Positions 7,303-14,098 of a stretch of 19,873 nucleotides of DNA are shown piece by piece. A program made the translations under genes and the position numbers. The notes beneath the pieces were generated by a model. It was not told the DNA's origin, made no database searches, and worked only from the letters and a program-made list of their open reading frames with translations. The stretch is from Bacteroidaceae bacterium (GTDB lineage Bacteria; Bacteroidota; Bacteroidia; Bacteroidales; Barnesiellaceae_A), in NCBI GenBank assembly GCA_017561285.1, contig JAFZDG010000093.1:1-19873 (forward strand), written 5' to 3'. Within the stretch, counting starts at the first letter, position 1; each line of letters begins with the position of its first letter.

Positions 7303-9324
7303 ATGAAAAATATAGATAATCCCCAAGAACGAATTGCCTGCTTGAGCCGAATGCTTGAGGAGCATAATCATAATTACTACGTACTGAATGCACCTACAAT
7401 AAGTGACCGCGACTTCGATATGCTGATGCAGGAGTTGCAGCAGCTCGAGTTGGAATACCCGCAGTATGCATTGCCCAATTCGCCAACACAGCGTGTAGGT
7501 AGTGATATAAATCGTGCCTTTACGCAAGTATCTCACATCTATCCTATGTTGTCGCTTGGCAACACCTATTCTATTGAAGAGGTTGCTGCTTTCTATGAGC
7601 GCGTCAAGCAGGGTTTGGGTGATGCACCGTTTGATATAGTAGGTGAGTTGAAGTTTGATGGTACGTCTATTTCGCTCATCTATGAGAATGGTCGCTTGCT
7701 GCGTGCCGTTACGCGTGGCGATGGTACTATGGGTGATGATGTTACACGTAATGTTCGTACCATTCGTACCATACCTTTGGTGCTCAAAGGAGATGATTAT
7801 CCGCCATTCTTTGAGATACGTGGCGAGGTATTGATGCCTTGGAGTACTTTTGAAAAGCTTAACCAGGAGCGTGAGCAACAAGAAGAACCCTTGTTTGCCA
7901 ATCCTCGCAATGCCGCTGCCGGTACGTTGAAACTACAAAACCCGGCTATCGTAGCATCGCGTGGATTGGATGCCTATCTGTATTATATGTTGGGCGATAA
8001 TCTGCCTTGTGATAACCATTACGACAACCTGCAGTGTGCTCGTCAGTGGGGTTTCAAGGTAAGCGACACGATGCGGGTATTGCATAATCTCGAGGAGATA
8101 AAGGCCTTTATAGACTATTGGGATGTGGAGAGACGCAACTTGCCGGTGGCAACTGATGGTATTGTGCTGAAGGTTGCCTCGAAAGAGCAACAAGAGGAAC
8201 TTGGATATACCGCCAAATCGCCCCGTTGGGCCATTGCATACAAGTTTCAGGCTGAGGAGGCTGTGACACGCCTCAATTCTGTGTCGTTCCAAGTAGGTCG
8301 TACCGGAACGGTGACACCGGTGGCCAATCTTGAACCTGTGCAGCTGTCGGGAACGGTGGTGCGTCGTGCCAGCTTGCATAATGAAGATATAATACGCTCG
8401 CTCGACCTGCATATTGGCGATATGGTGCATGTAGAGAAGGGTGGTGAGATTATCCCTAAGATTACGGCTGTAGATGTAGATAGCCGACCGGCCGATAGCC
8501 AACCGGTTGTGTTTGTGCGTAACTGCCCTGAGTGTGGTACACCTCTTGTGCGAGAGGAGGGAGAAGCTGCTTGGTTCTGTCCCAATAGCAATCACTGTGC
8601 GCCGCAAATAAAGGGGCGTATAGAACACTTTATCGCTCGCAAGGCAATGAATATTGACTCTTTGGGTACAGAAACAGTTGCACAATTCTATGACCGAGGT
8701 ATGATTAATAATGTTGCCGACCTCTATACTCTTACGGTAGATGATGTAGCTGCCTTGAAACTGCAAGGCCGTAAATGGGCGCAGAATATTGTAGATTCGA
8801 TAGCCCGTTCGTGCGAAGTGCCTTTTGCACGAGTGTTGTTTGCTCTGGGAATAAGATTTGTAGGCGAAACAGTGGCCAAACGATTGGCTTCATCGATGAA
8901 GTCGATGGAGCAATTGCGCGATGCAACGGTTGAGCAACTCACTGCTATACCCGACATTGGCGAGCGTATAGCCATGAGTGTGGTAGAGTATATGAATGAT
9001 ATAGACAATCTATTGCTTATAGAGCGATTGGCTCAATATGGAGTGCAGATGCGGGTAGAGGAAAAACCGGAGTCGGCACCTGCCGAGAATATTTTAAATG
9101 GAGCTTCGGTTGTGATAAGTGGAACTTTTGAGCATCATTCGCGCGATGAATACAAAGCTCTTATAGAACGCTTTGGTGGTCGCAACGTGGCATCGGTATC
9201 GGGAGCAACACAATACCTCCTTGCCGGAGCCAATATGGGGCCTGCCAAACTCGAAAAGGCGACTCGACTGGGTATAAAAATTATCAGCGAGACCGAATTC
9301 TTGCAGATGATAGGCGGTAAATGA
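7303..9324 (+). CDS. ligA: NAD-dependent DNA ligase
   Basis: LigA seals nicks in DNA using NAD+, joining Okazaki fragments and finishing repair. The 673 residues match the usual length of about 670. Domain order is: Ia domain at the N-terminus (HNHNYYVLNAPTISD, about 21-35); adenylation domain with the nucleotidyl-lysine motif ELKFDG (Lys117); OB fold with GRTG..TPVANLEP; a four-cysteine zinc finger (CPECG ... WFCPNSNHC); helix-hairpin-helix repeats (ALGIRFVGETVA, IPDIGERIA); and a C-terminal BRCT domain from about residue 590 (VVISGTF). The frame is open back to an ATG at 7237, but the first 22 residues of that version match nothing in the family, whereas the ATG at 7303 aligns with known LigA starts. 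The gene stands alone, divergent from thrA, with a terminator behind it. Confidence 0.97.
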   Translation: MKNIDNPQERIACLSRMLEEHNHNYYVLNAPTISDRDFDMLMQELQQLELEYPQYALPNSPTQRVGSDINRAFTQVSHIYPMLSLGNTYSIEEVAAFYERVKQGLGDAPFDIVGELKFDGTSISLIYENGRLLRAVTRGDGTMGDDVTRNVRTIRTIPLVLKGDDYPPFFEIRGEVLMPWSTFEKLNQEREQQEEPLFANPRNAAAGTLKLQNPAIVASRGLDAYLYYMLGDNLPCDNHYDNLQCARQWGFKVSDTMRVLHNLEEIKAFIDYWDVERRNLPVATDGIVLKVASKEQQEELGYTAKSPRWAIAYKFQAEEAVTRLNSVSFQVGRTGTVTPVANLEPVQLSGTVVRRASLHNEDIIRSLDLHIGDMVHVEKGGEIIPKITAVDVDSRPADSQPVVFVRNCPECGTPLVREEGEAAWFCPNSNHCAPQIKGRIEHFIARKAMNIDSLGTETVAQFYDRGMINNVADLYTLTVDDVAALKLQGRKWAQNIVDSIARSCEVPFARVLFALGIRFVGETVAKRLASSMKSMEQLRDATVEQLTAIPDIGERIAMSVVEYMNDIDNLLLIERLAQYGVQMRVEEKPESAPAENILNGASVVISGTFEHHSRDEYKALIERFGGRNVASVSGATQYLLAGANMGPAKLEKATRLGIKIISETEFLQMIGGK

Positions 9325-9371
9325 TTGCCTTGTTGTAGTAATTTGAGGTGTAAAATTATATAGGGTAAAAT

Positions 9372-9402
9372 AAAAATGGTGCGTTGTCAACGCACCATTT
9401 TT
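9372..9402. terminator. Bidirectional terminator between ligA and the convergent secreted-protein gene
   Basis: AAAAATGGTGCGTTG (9372-9386) and CAACGCACCATTTTT (9388-9402) are perfect complements around a single T; in practice a few central bases form the loop. The A tract on one side and T tract on the other give a U-run on either strand. The hairpin lies 47 bases after the ligA stop and 20 bases after the stop of the convergent gene. Confidence 0.9.
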
Positions 9403-9422
9403 TGTCATATATGTATATTAAA

Positions 9423-10811
9423 TTACTTCACAACTTTGTGAGCTACGCCATCAATGCTGATAACATATATACCTGCGGGGAGGTTGTTCATATCGATGTT
9501 ACCTTCGGTAGCCTCAGCTACGAGTGCACCTTGTACGTTGTACACACGTGCAGCATTGTATTCACCATCGATAAATGCCCAGCCTGAAGCCATATATACC
9601 TTGTTGTTGTTGCCTTTTACGGTTTCAACAGCATCTGTCTCTTTGGGGTTTGTTACCAATACGGCAGGAACTTGGATACTACCCATAGAGAAGCCTACCA
9701 TAGCAATACCACCCAATACTTCGCCTTGAGTGCTGTTGGCAAAAATGGTAGAGAATTGTGCTCCGGGAGGAGTTTCCCATGCATAGATGTCGTGCAAAGC
9801 GGTCATTACTCCGTCTTTGTACATAGAAGCTGCACCCATCAACGACATACTACCATATGCAACACCGTTGTTATCTACTGTGGTAAGAATTTGACCTTCA
9901 TTGATAAATGCTACAGCCTCTTGATCTTGAGTCCAAGTGAAACCGGCAAGACCTGTTTGATTGGCCGATGCAGCGTAGTATCCGGCAAAGTATTGACCGT
10001 TGTCGCTCACTGTTGCAAAACCTTCGGCATCGAGCCATAGATCTTCACCTGTCTCTTCATATATTTCTAAAGGATCTTTCAAGCAAGTAAGGCGTATTTC
10101 CTCGCCGTCAATAATAACAGCTGCGCTACGAGCACCGCTACCCCACTCTGAGTAACCTGTGATGATAGAGCCATCATCCGACATATCTTTTACTACCCAA
10201 CCGAAGGGGCAATCCAAGACATCGATGCTTTCTTGAATGTTTTCAAAGGTATTTACCAAATCGTATTCTTGAGTTTCATCATTCCATTGCCACAAAGCGG
10301 GGTAGAGTTTGTAAACGTATGAATCGGTAATATATCCGGCAATGAATTTCTTATCGGCCGATATAGCCATTGCGCATCCATTCATATCATCCGACTCACC
10401 TGTAGCCTCTGTAAGCAAAGCTTCGTCGCGGAGAATGGGGAGCGGAGTCCAAACACCATCTTTGTAGTATCCGGGACGAGTGGCAAATGCTCCGTTTTCA
10501 TTACCGGGTATTTCTACAAAGTAGTTACCTACGGCTGTACCATCATTGGCTACGTCCATCAACATTGAACCCAAATCGATCATTTCAAATTTACAAGTAG
10601 AGCGGCTCCACATAAAGGCGCAACTACCTACAAAATCATCGTAACCAACAGCGTATTCACCATTGGCCGATACGCCATAAATTGTGCCATAAACACCTTC
10701 CATATATTGTGCGTCAAATTCAGGAACGTAGAGTTTTGCCTCTTTTAGATCTTGGGCAAACGAAGTACCTATGATAGCACCGGCACAAAGAGTAAGTAAA
10801 AATTTTTTCAT
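9423..10811 (-). CDS. Secreted protein with HAF-like repeats and a T9SS C-terminal sorting domain
   Basis: This 462-residue protein has a signal peptide at 1-19 (cut before Gln20). The body has about six loosely repeated units with the pattern (V/I)S.(N/D)G....GY, followed by a Trp-containing strand. They centre near residues 47-57, 87-97, 149-160, 209-220, 268-278 and 311-321, as in extracellular HAF-family repeats, and suggest a beta-propeller-like fold. The last 65 residues (ARVYNVQG ... LPAGIYVISIDGVAHKVVK) form a typical type A T9SS sorting tail, so the protein should cross the outer membrane through PorU/PorV-type machinery and be surface-anchored or released. Enzymatic activity is not evident. 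It has its own promoter; the gene starts 121 bases after the end of the capsid cassette and is on the same strand. Confidence 0.8.
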   Translation of the reverse strand: MKKFLLTLCAGAIIGTSFAQDLKEAKLYVPEFDAQYMEGVYGTIYGVSANGEYAVGYDDFVGSCAFMWSRSTCKFEMIDLGSMLMDVANDGTAVGNYFVEIPGNENGAFATRPGYYKDGVWTPLPILRDEALLTEATGESDDMNGCAMAISADKKFIAGYITDSYVYKLYPALWQWNDETQEYDLVNTFENIQESIDVLDCPFGWVVKDMSDDGSIITGYSEWGSGARSAAVIIDGEEIRLTCLKDPLEIYEETGEDLWLDAEGFATVSDNGQYFAGYYAASANQTGLAGFTWTQDQEAVAFINEGQILTTVDNNGVAYGSMSLMGAASMYKDGVMTALHDIYAWETPPGAQFSTIFANSTQGEVLGGIAMVGFSMGSIQVPAVLVTNPKETDAVETVKGNNNKVYMASGWAFIDGEYNAARVYNVQGALVAEATEGNIDMNNLPAGIYVISIDGVAHKVVK

Positions 10812-10871
10812 ATTCTATGTTTTAATTAATAATGATTCGATTGTTTATTCTTTTTTTGAAAAATACGGGCG

Positions 10872-10879
10872 CAAATGTA
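10872..10879 (-). promoter_or_regulatory. -7 element (TACATTTG, minus strand) of the HAF-repeat secreted-protein gene
   Basis: The minus strand reads TACATTTG, an exact match to TAnnTTTG, about 60 bases before the ATG at 10811. About 20 bases further upstream is a T-rich stretch without a full TTTG. It suggests that the secreted-protein gene is not simply the last gene of the capsid cassette. Confidence 0.55.
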
Positions 10880-10932
10880 GTATATTTAGGCTGAATATAA
10901 AAGATATTTAGATAATTTAAGATTTATCGTTG

Positions 10933-11559
10933 TTATATGGCAATATGTGAGAGCATTACATCGGCCATAGCCCTATTTCCCATAATGTCATATACGGCCG
11001 AGGCACAACGACGAGCCAGTGTGTCGATGAGTTGCGGATTGAGGTCGTAGGTTGTAGCATTGTCGTCGGGCGTAAGTATGCATTGCAATGACATTATGTG
11101 GTGTGTGGTAGATGATGACGGAAGGGAAAAATAGTCTATAATCTTATTGCCCAGTCCGTCTAATGTAAACGTTGCTACGGGTTTGGTTGTGCCACCTCGA
11201 GTGTATCGGTTGAATTGTAGCTCGTACAGCGGATGTCGCTCGTCAATAAAGCGTGTCACAGGCACCTTCCAGCCCTTTATTTGTAGCGATACGGGACGCA
11301 TAACATTCTCTATGAGTGTAATACGCCCACTGCCATCGTTGCGGCGTGTTGCAGTGTGCTGCTCGCTTACTTCTGTAACCGGCAAGATCGTGATGGGGGC
11401 TGTCATAAGCAGCAGTCTTAACTGTTCGTCTAATACACCATCTATATAGTTGTCTATAAGCACACCTTCCGATTGTTCAAATGTGCCATCCCAATTGGGT
11501 GTGAGTTCTTCCATCAGGATTTTGACTCTACTGATAATTTCGTTTCTTGATATATTCAT
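10933..11559 (-). CDS. Unknown protein, candidate head-tail connector/adaptor of the capsid cassette
   Basis: I do not recognise a named family in these 208 residues. The N-terminus (1-60) is predicted helical with a short hydrophobic segment (LRLLLMTAPITILP, about 48-61). The middle is beta-rich, with paired WKVPVTRFID and LYELQFNRYTRGGTTKP segments, and the C-terminal 40 residues are helical (LIDTLARRCASAVYDIMGNRAM). There is no signal peptide. Size, mixed fold and position directly after a capsid-like gene are what a phage head-completion or adaptor protein would show, so that role is inferred from context only. The gene is intact and starts 66 bases after the capsid stop. No terminator hairpin is seen after its stop. 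Confidence 0.6.
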   Translation of the reverse strand: MNISRNEIISRVKILMEELTPNWDGTFEQSEGVLIDNYIDGVLDEQLRLLLMTAPITILPVTEVSEQHTATRRNDGSGRITLIENVMRPVSLQIKGWKVPVTRFIDERHPLYELQFNRYTRGGTTKPVATFTLDGLGNKIIDYFSLPSSSTTHHIMSLQCILTPDDNATTYDLNPQLIDTLARRCASAVYDIMGNRAMADVMLSHIAI

Positions 11560-11580
11560 AATGAAAGAAGGGGGGGAGAA

Positions 11581-11613
11581 GCAGCCGGCTCCTACTGTTG
11601 AGGGACCGGCTGC
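11581..11613 (-). repeat. GC-rich hairpin between the capsid-like and connector-like genes
   Basis: GCAGCCGG (11581-11588) and CCGGCTGC (11606-11613) are perfect inverted repeats with a 17-base loop. On the minus strand the hairpin begins 12 bases after the capsid stop. It is followed by a pyrimidine tract including seven C (11570-11576), not a T run, so it is not a good intrinsic terminator. It could stabilise or process the message and so set the ratio of the two proteins. Confidence 0.5.
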
Positions 11614-11625
11614 AAAGGATATTTA

Positions 11626-13011
11626 TTAGAAGAGAGTTACGCGCATGTGTGCATCGGGGTAGCGCAGTGTCATACAACTGGCCTCTGTGAGAACCAGTGC
11701 ATCGGTGTTGCGAATACCTGCTTTTTTGAGGTCGAGCGATTGGCTGCCGAAAGGTACGTGTGACCACTTTTGAATATATTCGGGATCGAAAATGAGGCCC
11801 GAGTTGGAGCGGTTGCAATCATCGAAAATCTCGGAGTGTATGACATAGAGTTTACCGAACTTTGACGATATTTCGTGGAAGTCGAGTCCCCATTTCATCA
11901 TAGTGTTGTCGTTTGTGGTGGTTTTGTAGTGTTCCATTTTGCTGAGAACGCCAATCAAGTCGGAGCCTGCAACGAGAATTTTGCGTTTGTTGCCGGCATT
12001 GCCGGTAAAACATTGCTGCATCATATCAATGAGCATCTCGTGAGTAAATCCATTTGAAACATCTTGGGAGTACTCTTTTCCGGCTTGCCACCATATACCA
12101 CCTGTGAGGCTGATTTCCTCTTTCTTGATGGGATCAAAAATGTTTTGCTTGATACCGAACAAGAAGCTCTTCTCCATACTCAATCGCATATCGTAGATGG
12201 CAACCTCTTCTTGGTCCGAAAAGTCCCATTCAACCTCTTTGTTGGCCATTTTGAGGAGAGTAGATTGTTCGATTTGCATTTTGAAAATTTGACAATAGTT
12301 CTGCGATTTGACCGGAAGTGCCTCAAATTGAGAAGTCTGTACGTCCAACTCGCTTGCGGCACGTCCCATTCTTACCAATGATATTTGGTTGTAAATGCTT
12401 GGAACGCAGTTGCTTATATTGCCAATTTTCTTGCCGTTTACTGCCATTACAACGATTTCGCCGGCTTCAATGTCTTTTGACAGAACATAGAGCATAAGTC
12501 CTTGATCGCTTGACTCATCGCTATCGGGCTTGTAGCCGTTGATGCTAAATGTCATAAGCGTATCAGAGACAACCAATGTGTCGCAATTCTCTACTTTAAG
12601 ACGTGCTCGGGTGTGATTGCTTGTGGCCTTGTCGGCAGTAGGTTCGGTGTAGGCTTCAAGTACCTTGAATTGTGTGGGCTTGGTATCTACCGAGTAGTAA
12701 TCGACAATCATCGAGTTGGCTTTTCTGGCACCTTTGTAACGAGATATTTGGTCGATAGGTGTTGACATTGGACGAATTTTTGTGATTCTGTCGTCAATCT
12801 CACTTTGCAAAAGTGACGGAGCGTGTTGTTTGGCCAAAGAGGTTGTGGCAACTTCATCGACAATGTGTGTACCTGTAAGACCGGGAAGAACAACAGCGAG
12901 TGATAGGCCCATATCGGTGCAACCGGTAACGCACAAGAGTGCAATCAATAACAGTAGTGATAGTGTCGCAATAGCGATAATGCGGATTTTTTCAATTGAA
13001 AGTTTTTGCAT
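11626..13011 (-). CDS. SU10/DUF5309-like phage major capsid protein with an N-terminal lipoprotein signal
   Basis: From about residue 35 onward this 461-residue protein resembles the HK97-fold major capsid proteins (SU10/DUF5309 type) found in Bacteroidetes phages. It has an N-arm (LAVVLPGLTGTHIVDE), a KIRPMSTPIDQISRY segment (78-92) and VDYYSVDTKPT (103-113). Next come a long central helix region (about 232-290, QFEALPVKSQNYCQIFK ... MEKSFLFGIK), TGGIWWQAGK (303-312) and an A-domain-like end (ILVAGSDLIGVL, then LTEASCMTLRYPDAHM). Assignment rests on remembered family patterns, not a search. Unusually, residues 1-31 form a textbook lipoprotein signal: Lys/Arg n-region, 18-residue hydrophobic core and lipobox VTGC with Cys31. 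An alternative start at Met34 (12912) would give a plain capsid. The frame is intact. It lies between a scaffold-like and a connector-like gene; no portal or terminase is present. Confidence 0.65.
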   Translation of the reverse strand: MQKLSIEKIRIIAIATLSLLLLIALLCVTGCTDMGLSLAVVLPGLTGTHIVDEVATTSLAKQHAPSLLQSEIDDRITKIRPMSTPIDQISRYKGARKANSMIVDYYSVDTKPTQFKVLEAYTEPTADKATSNHTRARLKVENCDTLVVSDTLMTFSINGYKPDSDESSDQGLMLYVLSKDIEAGEIVVMAVNGKKIGNISNCVPSIYNQISLVRMGRAASELDVQTSQFEALPVKSQNYCQIFKMQIEQSTLLKMANKEVEWDFSDQEEVAIYDMRLSMEKSFLFGIKQNIFDPIKKEEISLTGGIWWQAGKEYSQDVSNGFTHEMLIDMMQQCFTGNAGNKRKILVAGSDLIGVLSKMEHYKTTTNDNTMMKWGLDFHEISSKFGKLYVIHSEIFDDCNRSNSGLIFDPEYIQKWSHVPFGSQSLDLKKAGIRNTDALVLTEASCMTLRYPDAHMRVTLF

Positions 13012-13146
13012 AATTCTATATATTATATAATTGTGTATCTATTTTTATTTGAAACATCAATACGTTGAGGCTTGGTTAAAGGGTGTGCGATGCTATGTGA
13101 AAAAATAAGAGTAACGTTGCCCTATAGTGATTGATGTGAATTGTTG

Positions 13147-13905
13147 TTACATATCCCAAATGCTGGGACGGCGGCGGGGAGGACGGTATCCCTTATGCTC
13201 TTTGTTGGTCGAGGCGGAGCTATGAACATCGGTGAGTCTGTCGCCTATCGTTTCACGTCGTTCCATCACGATGCGTTTGTTGCGCCCTTTTACTTCGGCT
13301 GTATGTTCGGCGCATGACAAGTCGGTATCGTAGCGTAGTCCTTTGTATAAGAGTTCGAGAACATCTTCGTTAAGGTCGCCCGAAAAGACGTGCTGGCAAA
13401 CGTGAAATGTGCGGTCAAGAAATTCATCGAGTTCTTCGGCATTCATTTTTTTACGTTGCATAAAACGTTCAATAGAACGGGCACTTTTGTCAACGTTGCG
13501 ATGCATTGCAGCTTCCATCTCCTGGAATGATCTGTTGCGTTCGATAAACTCTTCGTTGGCACGTTTAATGGCGTGCATTTTCTCTTTGTCGCTACTGTTT
13601 TCGAGCAGTTCTTTGCCAAAATAGCGCACGCATGCAACAAGAGCGTCTTCGCCATCCGATACATCCGAGATGAAAGCTCCTACCCGGGGGTTGCTATACA
13701 TCAGATTGGAGAGGCGGTTGTGGTCGCTAAGCATCTTTTCGTAGTGTTCACTCAGATTTGAGGCATACTCGTCAAGTGCATCGTACACATCGTCTTCACA
13801 CTCGAAGCAGCGGTCGGGATAGTGCTCGATAATGCGGCGAGCCAGGCGTTCGCGCGAGGTAGAGCCTCGCAAATCTTTGGGTGTTTTTTTCTCTGTTTTA
13901 TTCAT
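13147..13905 (-). CDS. Coiled-coil protein, candidate capsid scaffold of the cassette
   Basis: These 252 residues are highly charged and almost wholly helical, with no signal peptide or membrane segment. A basic N-terminus (1-25) is followed by an acidic helical part (about 33-60, CFECEDDVYDALDEY), a segment reading NPRVGAFISDVSDGEDALVA (about 71-90), a coiled-coil-like stretch (about 105-165) and a basic Pro/Arg C-terminus ending RRRPSIWDM. Acidic coiled-coil proteins with a basic tail just upstream of a major capsid gene are usually scaffolding proteins, so this role is proposed from position and composition. The frame is open 38 codons further upstream to 14019, but the Met at 13905 begins a natural MNKTEKK start, and the extension would overlap the divergent promoter. 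The capsid gene follows after 135 bases without a gene, in which I see no clear promoter or terminator. Confidence 0.6.
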   Translation of the reverse strand: MNKTEKKTPKDLRGSTSRERLARRIIEHYPDRCFECEDDVYDALDEYASNLSEHYEKMLSDHNRLSNLMYSNPRVGAFISDVSDGEDALVACVRYFGKELLENSSDKEKMHAIKRANEEFIERNRSFQEMEAAMHRNVDKSARSIERFMQRKKMNAEELDEFLDRTFHVCQHVFSGDLNEDVLELLYKGLRYDTDLSCAEHTAEVKGRNKRIVMERRETIGDRLTDVHSSASTNKEHKGYRPPRRRPSIWDM

Positions 13906-13941
13906 ACTTTTATCAATTATGTTGAGTGCCTTATGGCAATG

Positions 13942-13949
13942 CAAAGGAA
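13942..13949 (-). promoter_or_regulatory. Weak -7-like element (TTCCTTTG, minus strand) before the capsid cassette
   Basis: The minus strand reads TTCCTTTG, one base off TAnnTTTG, 36 bases before the ATG at 13905. No clear -33 TTG was found. If real, it would drive the three-gene cassette from the intergenic space shared with the divergent peptidase gene. Confidence 0.35.
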
Positions 13950-14043
13950 CAGCCGGAATGAACTTTTTTGATGCGATAGAATGAAAATGACTCTTTGTGA
14001 AAAAAAAAATTGCTCGCAAGGTGATTGTTAGAAATAAAAGCCG

Positions 14044-14051
14044 TAACTTTG
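14044..14051 (+). promoter_or_regulatory. -7 element (TAACTTTG) of the aminopeptidase gene
   Basis: TAACTTTG is an exact TAnnTTTG match 47 bases before the preferred ATG at 14099. A TTG at 14025-14027 lies 16 bases upstream, somewhat close for a -33 element. The promoter position also argues against the longer open frame starting at 13997. Confidence 0.6.
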
Positions 14052-14098
14052 ACCAACTACCTATAATTAAAGTAACTAATAAAAGAAAGGATAATACT

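Noticed and set aside
11546..11580. Seven-G run as a possible slippage (frameshift) site joining the capsid and connector genes
   Set aside because: The run lies in the non-coding gap, after the capsid stop and before the connector ATG, so slippage there would not fuse the two proteins.
13906..14019. N-terminal extension of the scaffold-like gene to 14019
   Set aside because: The 38 extra residues look non-coding, and the extension overlaps both the divergent aminopeptidase extension and the shared promoter space.
10933..14019. An ordinary complete prophage
   Set aside because: No integrase, terminase, portal, tail or lysis genes are seen, and no direct-repeat attachment sites were noticed around the cassette.
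13997..14098. N-terminal extension of the aminopeptidase to 13997
   Set aside because: The extra 34 residues are basic and unlike the family, and an exact -7 promoter box (14044-14051) lies inside the stretch.
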